DNA from: an uncultured Gammaproteobacteria bacterium
GTDB taxonomy: Bacteria; Pseudomonadota; Gammaproteobacteria; Enterobacterales; Psychrobiaceae
NCBI GenBank assembly: GCA_937139475.1
Contig: CAKZQF010000138.1
Span: forward strand, 1 to 64,000
Length of the DNA: 64,000 nt
Direction: 5' to 3'
The notes under the pieces were generated by a model, which was given only the letters and a program-made list of their open reading frames with translations, ran no database searches and was not told where the DNA came from. Shown here piece after piece: positions 47,287 to 56,737 of the stretch (positions within the stretch are counted from its first letter, which is position 1; every line of letters starts with the position of its first letter). Made by a program: the position numbers and the translations under genes.

Positions 47287-49590
47287 ATGGAAACGATAAT
47301 TAATAAAATTGAAATGTTTATCTTTCGTCAAAGAGCTTTGGTATTAAGTTTCTTTGTGATATTGACGTTGGCGCTCGCCTATCAAGCATCACAGTTAAAA
47401 ATGGATGCTGCATTTTCGAAAAATATTCCGTTAAATCATGAGTACATGAAAACTTATACCAAGCACGCCAAGGACTTTGGCGGTGCTAATAGTATAATGG
47501 TTGCTGTGCGCGCGACAGAGGGCACTATTTATACGCCAGTATTCTTTGAAGCATTAAAAAAAGTACATGATCAGTTGTACTTTATTCCAGGGATAGACCG
47601 CACCTCGGTAAAATCACTATATGCTCCTTCTACGCGATTTACCGAAGTTGTTGAAGATGGTTTTGCTGGTGGTCCAGTTATCCCCGCTGATTTTGTTGCA
47701 GACCAAAGGGGTTTGGCTGTTGTGCAAGCCAATGTTGGTAAAGCCGGCATTGTCGGGCGACTGGTCGCCAATGACTTTAGCTCTGCGATGGTCACTGCCC
47801 GTTTGATGGAGTTTAATCCGGAAACTGGAGAAGCATTAGATACCTTGGCGTTTGCCGAGCAACTTGAGCAAGAAATTCGAGCGCAACTGGCGACAGATGA
47901 TATCGATATCCACATTATCGGCTTTGCGAAAATGGCCGGCGATGTTGCCGATGGTGCTAAAGGGGTGGTTCAGTTTTTTCTATTAGCGATCGCTTTCACC
48001 GCCATTATGGTATTTTTATTCTGCCGCTCATTCATATTGACTGTTCTACCCCTTGCTTGTTCGTTGATGGCAGTCGTGTGGCAGATGGGGTTGCTAACCG
48101 TTTTGGGCTTTGGTTTAGATCCAATGTCTATTCTCGTTCCGTTTCTGGTTTTTGCGGTAGGTGTTAGCCACAGTGTACAAATGATCAACGGGGTTAAAAA
48201 CAAGATAAACCTCGGCATGAACGCAAAGGAGGCTGCCGCTGCAACGTTTAGAGCATTGTTAATCCCCGGTGGTATTGCGTTACTTTCAGATACCATAGGT
48301 TTTATTACGCTACTGTCTATTGATATCGGTATCATACGCGAGCTTGCCATTTCTGCGAGTCTCGGTGTAGCCGTTATTATCCTGACGAATTTAGTCTTGT
48401 TGCCAGTGATCATCTCATTTTGTCGTATTAAGGCTAACCCTGACTTTGACGATACGAAACTTGATGGTGTTTGGAAAGCACTATCGGCCTTTGGTACCCG
48501 TAAAGTTGCATGGGTAGTTGTGATTTCGGCCGCGGTGCTGTTTGGTGCCGGATATTACCAATCACAGAAAATGAAAATTGGCGATTTAGAGGCGGGAGCA
48601 GCTGCGTTGCATCAATGGTCTCGATATAATCAAGACACGGCGCTGATAACTGACAGGTTCTCCGTCACTACTGATGTTATGTCGGTCATTGTAGAGTCTG
48701 GACCGGATTCTTGTACCCAATATGACGCCTTGGCGCTAATCGACAAATTCCAATGGCGCTTGAATAATGTTGAAGGCGTTCAGTCGACCATGAGCCTGGC
48801 TAGCATTACCAAGAAAATTAATGCAGGCTATAACGAGGGCAACCCGAAATGGCGTATGCTGCCACGCACTCAAGCTACATTAGTGCAGTCTATTGGACAG
48901 GTGCCGACAACCAGCGGACTTTTAAACCCGAGTTGTAGTGTACTGCCGGTTTATCTATTCCTGGAGGACCACAAGGCCGAGACGATTGAACGTGTAGTTG
49001 CTGAAGTTAAAAAGCAAAGTGCATTACTAGATACTGACGTCGTTAAATTCAAGTTAGCTTCTGGACCTGTTGGGGTAATGGCTGCAACGAATGAAGCGGT
49101 AGAAGCAGCACAAACGCCAATGATGTTTTATGTGTATGGTGCTGTCGTGTTGCTATGTTTACTGAGCTTCCGCTCGTGGCGCGCTACAGTATCGGTTGTT
49201 TTGCCGCTGTTTGTTGTATCGACTTTGGCACAAGCCCTAATGACGTTCCTGGATATTGGCTTAACCGTTTCTACCTTACCGGTTATTGCACTCGGTGTAG
49301 GCATTGGTGTTGATTATGGTATTTATATTCTTGCCACGATGGCTGCAGGTCTCAATAAGGGCATGAGTGTAGAGTCTGCTTACTTAACAGCCCTTAAAGA
49401 GCGCGGAACTGCTGTAATTTTCACCGGTGTGACACTCGCTATTGGTGTCAGTACGTGGTTCTTCTCTGATTTAAAATTCCAAATGGACATGGGAATCCTG
49501 CTGACCTTTATGTTTTTGGTTAACATGCTTGGGGCGATTATTGTGTTACCAGCCCTGGCCAATTTATTATGGTTCAAGCAAGGTAAATAA
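47287..49590 (+). CDS. RND/MMPL family transporter
   Basis: The 767-residue inner-membrane protein has the RND/MMPL duplication: a first helix (residues 15-32), a large periplasmic loop, a five-to-six-helix bundle (about 225-400), a second periplasmic loop and a second bundle (about 615-760, with the motif LPVIALGVGIGVDYGIYIL). It lacks the length and paired adaptor of AcrB-type drug pumps and looks more like the hopanoid/lipid-moving members (HpnN, MmpL). It is the last gene of the DUF1302-DUF1329-YCF48 operon and is followed by a terminator. It is probably powered by the proton or sodium gradient. The substrate is unknown. Confidence 0.88.
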   Translation: METIINKIEMFIFRQRALVLSFFVILTLALAYQASQLKMDAAFSKNIPLNHEYMKTYTKHAKDFGGANSIMVAVRATEGTIYTPVFFEALKKVHDQLYFIPGIDRTSVKSLYAPSTRFTEVVEDGFAGGPVIPADFVADQRGLAVVQANVGKAGIVGRLVANDFSSAMVTARLMEFNPETGEALDTLAFAEQLEQEIRAQLATDDIDIHIIGFAKMAGDVADGAKGVVQFFLLAIAFTAIMVFLFCRSFILTVLPLACSLMAVVWQMGLLTVLGFGLDPMSILVPFLVFAVGVSHSVQMINGVKNKINLGMNAKEAAAATFRALLIPGGIALLSDTIGFITLLSIDIGIIRELAISASLGVAVIILTNLVLLPVIISFCRIKANPDFDDTKLDGVWKALSAFGTRKVAWVVVISAAVLFGAGYYQSQKMKIGDLEAGAAALHQWSRYNQDTALITDRFSVTTDVMSVIVESGPDSCTQYDALALIDKFQWRLNNVEGVQSTMSLASITKKINAGYNEGNPKWRMLPRTQATLVQSIGQVPTTSGLLNPSCSVLPVYLFLEDHKAETIERVVAEVKKQSALLDTDVVKFKLASGPVGVMAATNEAVEAAQTPMMFYVYGAVVLLCLLSFRSWRATVSVVLPLFVVSTLAQALMTFLDIGLTVSTLPVIALGVGIGVDYGIYILATMAAGLNKGMSVESAYLTALKERGTAVIFTGVTLAIGVSTWFFSDLKFQMDMGILLTFMFLVNMLGAIIVLPALANLLWFKQGK

Positions 49591-49620
49591 AACGTTAAGT
49601 TTTGTTAAAGTAAATGTTTA

Positions 49621-49649
49621 AAAAAGGCCAATTTTTGGCCTTTTTTTTT
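49621..49649 (+). terminator. Rho-independent terminator after the RND gene
   Basis: AAAAAGGCCA pairs with TGGCCTTTTT across a short T-rich loop, followed by more T (to 49649). It lies about 30 bp after the stop. Confidence 0.92.
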
Positions 49650-49791
49650 GGCTTTTGCATATTCATTCATTAAAAATGCGTGAATTATTAAACGCTGATA
49701 ATTAACTGGTTTTAGGAGTGCTTTTTTTCTAAATAAGTCTCGAAATCACTCGGTAATTAAAATAGACTTGTACTATTAAAATAATAAACTG

Positions 49792-49815
49792 GCCAAGGAA
49801 AACACTTGGCTTTTT
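49792..49815 (+). promoter_or_regulatory. Terminator-like hairpin in the gdhB leader
   Basis: GCCAAG (49792-49797) pairs with CTTGGC (49805-49810), followed by TTTTT (49811-49815). It lies only 47 bp before the gdhB ATG and 140 bp past the RND terminator. It may be an attenuator of gdhB or a second terminator of the upstream operon. Confidence 0.5.
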
Positions 49816-49861
49816 AGTTCAGAGACACCCACAAAAAGTGGTTAACTTAGGAAACAAGACT

Positions 49862-52800
49862 ATGGCATTAGAAAATGCAAACACCTCTGTACTCTTGGAA
49901 AACGTAGCACGAACAATTAATGAAAATGTTAATGAAGATATTTCTCCATTAGTTAATTCATTTACCCAAATTCTGTATGGTGATATCGGTGAAGATGATA
50001 TTGCGATGCGTAGTGACAGCGACCTTTATGGCGCTGCACTTAGTTTGTGGGGGACGCTAAATGAGCGCAAACCTTATGAACAAGTTATCAAGGTATATAA
50101 CCCTGTTCTATCAAGACATGGCTGGCAACCGACTAAAACCATTATTGAGATTGTCCATGAGGATATGCCTTTCCTAGTTGACTCAGTGAATATGGCGCTT
50201 AAGCGTTTAAGTATTAATAGCCATTTATCATTACATTACCCAATCAGTGTTAGTCGAGACGATAAAGCGAACATTACCTCGGTGGCGAGCTTGAAGAATA
50301 AGTCAGATCAAACTGAAGATGTCACGATTTTCTTGATTGAAATTGATCGCCTGGAAGATAAAGAGGTATTAGCTGAAGTTCAAAATGAATTAACTTCTGT
50401 GCTGCAGGAAGTGACCCTTTCTGTGCATGATTGGAAACCGATGCGCGCTAAGCTAAAAGATATCATTAGTAAGCTACCTAAGGCACCATATCCTGGTGAT
50501 AAGCAAGAATTAAAAGAAACCCAAACGTTCCTGCAGTGGATTTATGAAGGTAACTTCACGTTGCTTGGCTATCGCTCATACGATCTTAAAGCGGTAGAAG
50601 GTGATGTAGAGCTCGTTGCTGATGAGCAAAGCAGCTTAGGAATGATGTTAAATTCCGCGGAGTCTGAACCCAAGTTACTTTCAAGCCTAACGGATGGCGC
50701 TCGTCGCGAGGCAACTTCGCAAAAGCTAATGCTGTTAACTAAAAGCAACAGCGTTTGTCGTGTTCACCGTCCGACAAAAACAGATTACATCGGAATTAAG
50801 CGCTTTAACAAAGCGGGTAAAGTAATTGGCGAAGATCGCTTTATCGGTCTATACAGCTCAAGTATTTATAATAACAGCGTATTCCAAATTCCTTATCTTG
50901 GCGACAAGCTACGCCGCATTACTGAATCTTCTAGCTTTAGTAAAGGCAGCCATGATTATAAAGCGATGCAGCATTTCCTTGAAACTTATCCACGCGATGA
51001 ATTAATCCAGGCAACTGAAGCTGAGCTATTAGCCACCTGTAAAGCGGTGTTAAAACTTGAAGAACGTGATGCGGTTAAGTTAATCGTGCGTGAAGATAGT
51101 TTTGGCCGTTTCTTCTCATGTGTTGTTTACGTTAGTAAAGAGCGTTACAACACCGTATTGCGTGAAAAGACGCAAGCTGTTTTTGCAAAGCATTTTGAAT
51201 CAGATGAAGAAGTTGAGTTTACCACTTATTTCTCAGAGTCAAACCTTGCGCGTACCCATTACATTGTGCAACTTAAGCCAAATAACAAACCGGACATCAG
51301 TGTGAAAGCAATTGAAAATGATTTAATCGAAGCGGCTCGCTCTTGGGAAGATAAACTAGAGAATGCCCTTATTGCTCACCATGGTGAGTGTAAAGCTAAA
51401 ACACTTAGTAACAAATATAACAAAGCGTTTAGTCAAAGTTACAAGGCGGACGTACTACCAGGCCTTGCGGTAGTCGACATCGCTAAGCTCGAATCATTAA
51501 ACGACGATCACAACCTGGGGATGATCTTCTACCGTCCACAAGAAGAAAGAAAGGGCTCTAAGCAGGTTCGTCTTAAGTTATTCAGTCTAGATGAGCCATT
51601 ACACCTATCAGATGTTTTACCGATGTTAGAGAATTTTGGTTTACGTATTGTCGGTGAACGACCATATGAACTGATTCTGGAACACGGACATTCTGCCTGG
51701 GTATTAGATTTCCAAATGCTGCATACCGGTACTAATGATTTTAACATCAATGAAGTTCAAGATACCTTTCAAGATGCATTTGCACAGGTTTGGGCAAAAG
51801 AGTTAGAAGATGATGGTTTCAACCGTTTGTTATTAGCAGCGGGCCTAACAGGTCGTAACATCACGATACTTCGTGCTTACGCGAAATACATGCGTCAGCT
51901 GGGTAGTACGTTTAGTCAGTCTTACATTGAAGAGACGATGGGCAGATACCCAGAGATCGCCAAGTTGATCATAGAGATGTTCACGCTTAAATTTAATCCT
52001 GCGCTTAAGTTTAACCAAAAGAAATTAGATAAAGTGACTGGCGATATTATTGACCGCCTGGATCTGGTTGCGAATCTAGATGATGACCGTATTATTCGTC
52101 GTTATCTTGATATGGTATTAGCAACGATTCGTACCAATTTCTATCAGCCAAGTGAAGGCGGTGCAGACAAGTCATACATATCGTTCAAAGTGCGCCCAGA
52201 GGAGATCCCTGAGATCCCGCTGCCACTGCCTAAGTTTGAGATTTTTGTCTACTCTCCACGTGTTGAAGGTGTCCACTTGCGTGGCGGCAAGGTGGCTCGT
52301 GGTGGCCTGCGTTGGTCAGATCGCCGAGAAGATTTCAGAACAGAAGTACTAGGTCTAGTAAAAGCACAACAAGTAAAGAACACCGTTATCGTGCCTGTTG
52401 GCGCTAAAGGTGGTTTTGTATGTAAACAGCTGCCAACTACTGGTGGCCGTGAAGCGTTCTTCACTGAAGGGCAAGAATGTTACAAAATCTTCATTCGCGC
52501 GCTACTTGATATCACAGATAACATTGTTGAGGGTGATCTTGTGCCACCAACAAGCGTAGTACGTCATGATGAAGATGATCCATACTTGGTTGTTGCAGCA
52601 GACAAAGGTACAGCAACATTCTCAGATATCGCAAACGGTATTTCTGAGGAATATAATTTCTGGATGGGGGATGCATTTGCCTCTGGTGGCAGTGTTGGTT
52701 ATGACCATAAGAAAATGGGCATCACTGCACGTGGTGGCTGGGAGTCCGTTAAGCGTCATTTCCGCGAAATCGGTATTGATTGTCAAACAACTGACTTTAC

Positions 52801-54709
52801 TTGTGTAGCTGTTGGTGACATGGCCGGTGACGTATTCGGTAATGGTATGTTGCTATCAAAGCACACGTGCTTACAAGTAGCGTTTAACCATATGCACATC
52901 TTCATCGATCCAACACCTAATGCTGCAAAAAGTTGGGTAGAGCGTGAGCGTTTGTTTAATCTTCCTCGCTCATCATGGGACGATTACGATACCAAACTTA
53001 TTTCTAAGGGTGGTGGCATCTTCTCTCGTAGTGCGAAATCTATCTCACTTACCCCTGAGATTAAAAAGATGTTAGGCACTAAAAAGGCAAGCTTAACGCC
53101 AAATGATTTAATCCAGGCCGTGTTGAAAATGAACGTTGACCTGTTCTGGAATGGCGGTATCGGTACTTATCTTAAAGGTGAATCGGAAAGTCATGCAGAT
53201 GTTGGTGATCGCGCCAATGACTCACTGCGTATAAACGGTGGCGAAATGCGCGCCAAGATCATCGGCGAAGGTGGTAACCTTGGTTGTACCCAATTGGGTC
53301 GTATCGAGTACTGTGCAAATGGCGGCCGCATGAACACTGACTTTATCGATAATGTTGGTGGGGTAGATTGTTCTGATAACGAAGTTAACATTAAGATCTT
53401 ACTAAATGGCTTGGTATCTAACGGTGACCTAACCGTAAAACAACGTAACGAATTACTTTATTCAATGACAGATGAGGTTGGTGATATTGTTATCAATAAC
53501 CACAATCGTCAGACCCAGAGCTTATCTATTAGCAACCATGGTGGCGCGAACATGCTCAAAGAGCAAATTCGCTTTATGCAAGGGCTTGAAAAAGCGGGTA
53601 GCTTAGATCGTAGCCTTGAATTCTTGCCTAGCGATGAAGAGTTAGCTGAACGCCAAGCGGATGGACGTGGATTTACCCGTCCAGAACTCGCAGTGCTGCT
53701 TGCTTACGGCAAAATGGTGCTCAAAGAGCAGCTAGTGATTGATGAAATCACCGCCAACAGTTATCACAGTAACTTATTGGCAAATGCCTTCCCTAAAGTG
53801 CTGCAAGAACGTTACAGCGACGATATGGAAAATCACCCGCTGCGTAGTGAAATCATCGCGACTCAACTAGCGAACAAGTTAGTTGATGACATGGGCTTAA
53901 ACTTTGTTCATCGCATGACGGACGAGACGGGAGCAACGGTCGATGAAATCGCTCATTGTTACTCAATCGCCAGTGAAGTGTTTGGATTACGTGAGTTGTT
54001 TGTACAGGTTGATGCGCTTAATAACAAGTTAGATGCTGAGACACAAACAGAGTTGTTGTATCAAACTCGTCGCAGTGTGCGCCGTGTTACTCGTTGGTTC
54101 TTACGTAATCGTGATACTTCAATGGGCATTGAAGAAACAATCGCATTCTATAAGCCACAGTTTGAACGCATCGACAGTACATTGTTTAGCATGTTGGTTA
54201 AAGAAGATGTTACCAGCATCAAAGGCAACATCGACAATCTTATTAAACGTGGTGTGCCAAAAGCAATTGCCGAAACCGTTGGTAAAGCATCGACTATGTT
54301 CTCGGCGATGGATTTAGCGCAAATAGCACAAGAGTCTGGCAAGGACCTATGTCTTGTGGCTGAGTCTTACTTCAAGCTTGGTGCTGAAGTTGAATTACAC
54401 TGGTTCTTGGACCAGATTTCAGCGCAACCTGTGGGTAACCATTGGCAGGCATTGGCGAGAGCTTCATTTAGGGAAGAGCTTGACTGGCAGCAGCGTGTAT
54501 TGACGCTAACGGTGCTAAAAGGCTGTACCTCGGAATGCAGTGCTGACGATATTGTGGCTAAGTGGGTTGAGGACAACGAAAAACTACTTAATCGTTGGGT
54601 TCATATGCTAGCTGATTTTAAAGCAACTAAGACACATGAGTTTGCTAAATTCTCGGTTGCATTAAGAGAGTTAAATTTATTGAGCCATAACGCGACTTTA
54701 GCTGTATAA
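49862..54709 (+). CDS. gdhB: NAD-specific glutamate dehydrogenase, large (180 kDa) class
   Basis: The 1615-residue enzyme oxidatively deaminates glutamate to 2-oxoglutarate and ammonia with NAD+, and is usually catabolic. The N-terminal half contains ACT-like regulatory domains (EIVHEDMPFLVDSVNMAL). The catalytic region starts near residue 800 (GGKVARGGLRWSDRREDFRTE, PVGAKGGFV). NAD-binding motifs include VAVGDMAGDVFGNGM near 983, LFWNGGIGTYLKG near 1093 and GEGGNLGCTQLGR near 1134. A C-terminal helical domain follows. The length matches the P. aeruginosa GdhB class. ATG 49862 has TAGGA about 9 bp upstream; an in-frame GTG at 49838 is less likely. It stands alone between terminators. Confidence 0.96.
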   Translation: MALENANTSVLLENVARTINENVNEDISPLVNSFTQILYGDIGEDDIAMRSDSDLYGAALSLWGTLNERKPYEQVIKVYNPVLSRHGWQPTKTIIEIVHEDMPFLVDSVNMALKRLSINSHLSLHYPISVSRDDKANITSVASLKNKSDQTEDVTIFLIEIDRLEDKEVLAEVQNELTSVLQEVTLSVHDWKPMRAKLKDIISKLPKAPYPGDKQELKETQTFLQWIYEGNFTLLGYRSYDLKAVEGDVELVADEQSSLGMMLNSAESEPKLLSSLTDGARREATSQKLMLLTKSNSVCRVHRPTKTDYIGIKRFNKAGKVIGEDRFIGLYSSSIYNNSVFQIPYLGDKLRRITESSSFSKGSHDYKAMQHFLETYPRDELIQATEAELLATCKAVLKLEERDAVKLIVREDSFGRFFSCVVYVSKERYNTVLREKTQAVFAKHFESDEEVEFTTYFSESNLARTHYIVQLKPNNKPDISVKAIENDLIEAARSWEDKLENALIAHHGECKAKTLSNKYNKAFSQSYKADVLPGLAVVDIAKLESLNDDHNLGMIFYRPQEERKGSKQVRLKLFSLDEPLHLSDVLPMLENFGLRIVGERPYELILEHGHSAWVLDFQMLHTGTNDFNINEVQDTFQDAFAQVWAKELEDDGFNRLLLAAGLTGRNITILRAYAKYMRQLGSTFSQSYIEETMGRYPEIAKLIIEMFTLKFNPALKFNQKKLDKVTGDIIDRLDLVANLDDDRIIRRYLDMVLATIRTNFYQPSEGGADKSYISFKVRPEEIPEIPLPLPKFEIFVYSPRVEGVHLRGGKVARGGLRWSDRREDFRTEVLGLVKAQQVKNTVIVPVGAKGGFVCKQLPTTGGREAFFTEGQECYKIFIRALLDITDNIVEGDLVPPTSVVRHDEDDPYLVVAADKGTATFSDIANGISEEYNFWMGDAFASGGSVGYDHKKMGITARGGWESVKRHFREIGIDCQTTDFTCVAVGDMAGDVFGNGMLLSKHTCLQVAFNHMHIFIDPTPNAAKSWVERERLFNLPRSSWDDYDTKLISKGGGIFSRSAKSISLTPEIKKMLGTKKASLTPNDLIQAVLKMNVDLFWNGGIGTYLKGESESHADVGDRANDSLRINGGEMRAKIIGEGGNLGCTQLGRIEYCANGGRMNTDFIDNVGGVDCSDNEVNIKILLNGLVSNGDLTVKQRNELLYSMTDEVGDIVINNHNRQTQSLSISNHGGANMLKEQIRFMQGLEKAGSLDRSLEFLPSDEELAERQADGRGFTRPELAVLLAYGKMVLKEQLVIDEITANSYHSNLLANAFPKVLQERYSDDMENHPLRSEIIATQLANKLVDDMGLNFVHRMTDETGATVDEIAHCYSIASEVFGLRELFVQVDALNNKLDAETQTELLYQTRRSVRRVTRWFLRNRDTSMGIEETIAFYKPQFERIDSTLFSMLVKEDVTSIKGNIDNLIKRGVPKAIAETVGKASTMFSAMDLAQIAQESGKDLCLVAESYFKLGAEVELHWFLDQISAQPVGNHWQALARASFREELDWQQRVLTLTVLKGCTSECSADDIVAKWVEDNEKLLNRWVHMLADFKATKTHEFAKFSVALRELNLLSHNATLAV

Positions 54710-54722
54710 TAAGCGCGCCTTG

Positions 54723-54754
54723 AAAAACCCCGGCATGGTCCGGGGTTTTTTTTT
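54723..54754 (+). terminator. Rho-independent terminator after gdhB
   Basis: The stem AACCCCGG / CCGGGGTT with a 6-nt loop (CATGGT) is followed by nine T. It begins 13 bp after the gdhB stop. Confidence 0.95.
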
Positions 54755-54783
54755 AACCATTATCGAATTTTCTCGGAGTAGAG

Positions 54784-55794
54784 ATGTTTTTTTCATTGTC
54801 ACAAAAGTTAATGTTCCAACTAGATCCTGAGCGCGCCCATGAAATGGCCATTTCGTTCATGAAGAACTCGGCTAACACTCCACTCGCCTGTACTTATTCA
54901 CAAAAACTGGTTGATAAGCCAGTTAATGTAATGGGCATAGATTTTAAAAATCCGGTTGGTTTGGCGGCTGGGCTCGACAAAAATGGCGAATGTGTCGATG
55001 CATTTGATGCGATGGGGTTCGGCTTTGTTGAAGTCGGGACCGTCACACCGCGCCCGCAAGACGGCAACGAAAAACCGCGTATCTTCCGCTTAAAAGAGCA
55101 ACAGGCGATTATCAATCGCATGGGCTTTAATAACAAGGGCGTGGATTACTTGGTTGACCAGGTAAGTCGCCGCCAATCTAAAGGCACACTTGGCATCAAT
55201 ATCGGAAAGAATTTCGACACGCCAGTAGAGCAGGGCAAAGATGATTACCTATTATGTATGGATAAAGTTTATCAGCACGCGTCTTACATTACGGTAAATA
55301 TCTCTTCACCAAATACACCCGGTTTACGATCGCTACAATATGGTGAAGCGCTGGATGATCTACTTGCTTCATTAAAGGAACGCCAAGCGCAGTTAGCAAT
55401 AAAACATAATAAAACGTTGCCATTACTGTTAAAAATAGCGCCGGATCTTTCTCACGAAGAAGTGGTGCAAATTAGCGATAGTCTAATACGTCATAAAGTT
55501 GATGGCGTAATCGCTACCAACACAACATTGTCACGTGAAGGGGTTGAGAATTCAACATATGGTACGCAAGCAGGCGGTTTAAGCGGTCGACCAGTCGCTT
55601 TAAAGTCTACCCAAATAGTTGATATTCTTGGGCAAGAGCTAAAAGGGCAATGCCCAATAATCGGTGTGGGCGGAATTGATAGTGCAAGCGCTGCGCGAGA
55701 TAAGTTCGATGCAGGTGCTTCTTTGATTCAAGTTTACACAGGTTTTATTTATAAAGGGCCTGCACTTGTAAAAGAGATCGTTAATAGCTTATAA
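54784..55794 (+). CDS. pyrD: Dihydroorotate dehydrogenase (quinone), class 2
   Basis: PyrD oxidises dihydroorotate to orotate with FMN and passes electrons to quinone at the inner membrane. The N-terminal helix region ([26 protein letters not shown]) is the class 2 membrane-contact extension. [24 protein letters not shown] and [14 protein letters not shown], with the catalytic Ser near residue 175, fit class 2. Length is 336 residues, the same as E. coli PyrD. A GGAG site precedes ATG. pyrD then zapC is the E. coli order. Confidence 0.97.
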   Translation: MFFSLSQKLMFQLDPERAHEMAISFMKNSANTPLACTYSQKLVDKPVNVMGIDFKNPVGLAAGLDKNGECVDAFDAMGFGFVEVGTVTPRPQDGNEKPRIFRLKEQQAIINRMGFNNKGVDYLVDQVSRRQSKGTLGINIGKNFDTPVEQGKDDYLLCMDKVYQHASYITVNISSPNTPGLRSLQYGEALDDLLASLKERQAQLAIKHNKTLPLLLKIAPDLSHEEVVQISDSLIRHKVDGVIATNTTLSREGVENSTYGTQAGGLSGRPVALKSTQIVDILGQELKGQCPIIGVGGIDSASAARDKFDAGASLIQVYTGFIYKGPALVKEIVNSL

Positions 55795-55817
55795 CGATCG
55801 AAATTAGGATCGTTTTT
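55793..55817 (+). terminator. Terminator at the pyrD stop with alternative pairing
   Basis: AACGATC (55793-55799), which begins inside the TAA stop, pairs with GATCGTT (55808-55814) across an 8-nt loop and is followed by TTT. TTAGGATCG (55804-55812) can instead pair with CGATCCTAA (55830-55838), which would break the terminator. Which form wins is not known. Confidence 0.65.
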
Positions 55818-55845
55818 AGATCGCCAATTCGATCCTAAGCTTTTG

Positions 55846-55879
55846 TTGTATAATACAAATTTATTTGTAAATAAATTTG
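55846..55879 (+). promoter_or_regulatory. Promoter -10 with two overlapping palindromes before zapC
   Basis: TATAAT (55849-55854) lies inside the 13-bp palindrome TTGTATAATACAA (55846-55858). Directly behind and overlapping it by 3 bp is a second palindrome with perfect 11-bp arms CAAATTTATTT and AAATAAATTTG around GT (55856-55879). The second would cover the expected transcription start. It may be an operator or form a stem at the mRNA 5' end. Confidence 0.45.
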
Positions 55880-55980
55880 CTTTTCGTTATATTTAACACT
55901 AGTGTAATTAAGTATGTTATTTGCGCATTTATGCAAATGTATGTTCAGACAACCAGTTAACGAAATTGATAGGTTATCAA

Positions 55981-56520
55981 GTGTTAATTAAACCAAGTAA
56001 AGATTGGCAATGGAACTTTTGCCACGATAAAAATCGACTCCTAATGGACTTAGGGGATGGTGTGGTCTTCGTCTCTGCTTTTAAAGCAGCCGAACTAGTT
56101 AATGATGCCTTTACCCCAAGCCGCTTTTCTATTGAACAAAACGAAGACTTCACCACGTTTATGGAAAGACTTGATGGTCAGTTACCCTTGCCAGATGATT
56201 TTATTTATCAAATCATTCTCAATGCCGTCGCTGCAAAATCTTACTATAAGCCGTTGATGCCTAAAAGTTGGTTCTTTGAAACTGCGCAAAGCGTTTCCAG
56301 TGCCCAAGTAGGTAAGGTGGTAAAACTGCAAAGTGCCCAGGAAGTGCGTCATTATCTTATCGTGGAAAGCAACGCGACAGCCTCAACCTTATTACTCATT
56401 GAAAGTGCCCACCAACTTAATGAGCACAAAAAGCTAACTCAGTTTGGCTTGATTAAAGTAATGAATGACCGACTAATGCCGGTCAAGTTTAATTGTGCCA
56501 ATAAGGTACACGCCGCCTAA
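55981..56520 (+). CDS. zapC: Cell division protein ZapC
   Basis: ZapC binds FtsZ and promotes protofilament bundling at midcell. The sequence matches E. coli ZapC (YcbW) along its length, with MPKSWFF, HYLIVESNA and IKVMNDRLMPVKF conserved. The start is GTG at 55981: it gives VLIKPSKDWQWNF, aligning with MRIKPDDNWRW in E. coli, and 179 residues against 180. The open frame begins 20 codons earlier at a TTG, but that extension has no counterpart. AGG lies 7 bp upstream. Its place between pyrD and rlmKL is the E. coli one. Confidence 0.93.
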   Translation: MLIKPSKDWQWNFCHDKNRLLMDLGDGVVFVSAFKAAELVNDAFTPSRFSIEQNEDFTTFMERLDGQLPLPDDFIYQIILNAVAAKSYYKPLMPKSWFFETAQSVSSAQVGKVVKLQSAQEVRHYLIVESNATASTLLLIESAHQLNEHKKLTQFGLIKVMNDRLMPVKFNCANKVHAA

Positions 56521-56586
56521 AGATAAAATGCTGAGTAATCAGTTCTTAATAGCCTATAATTGTTGCAAATTATTGTGGTAGAAATA

Positions 56587-56645
56587 ATACCAATCCGATT
56601 AAGTAGCTTGCCACTCAGTGGGAACAAACTTAGTCAGATTGGTAT
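56587..56645. repeat. 59-bp imperfect palindrome, MITE- or REP-like
   Basis: ATACCAATCCGATTAAG at the left end and its near inverse CTTAGTCAGATTGGTAT at the right end differ at two positions in 17. The inner part also has self-complementary pieces. It contains no gene. Palindromes with ends of this kind are, to my knowledge, scattered in genomes of Colwellia- and Pseudoalteromonas-like bacteria. Only one copy is seen in this window. Confidence 0.6.
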
Positions 56646-56737
56646 ATCTTATCGACTTGAGTGTTTTTTACTGCATTGGTTTGTTTTTCTCAGTTATCAA
56701 TAATTCATCCCAGATAAATAATAAACATGGAGTTGTT

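Noticed and set aside
47287..49590. Multidrug efflux pump of the AcrB type
   Set aside because: At 767 residues it is too short, and no membrane-fusion adaptor or TolC-like gene is adjacent.
56618..56737. Upstream extension of the TonB-domain protein by 40 residues
   Set aside because: The extension runs out of the palindromic repeat and has no ribosome site, while ATG 56738 has GGAG at 5 bp and starts a clear signal peptide.
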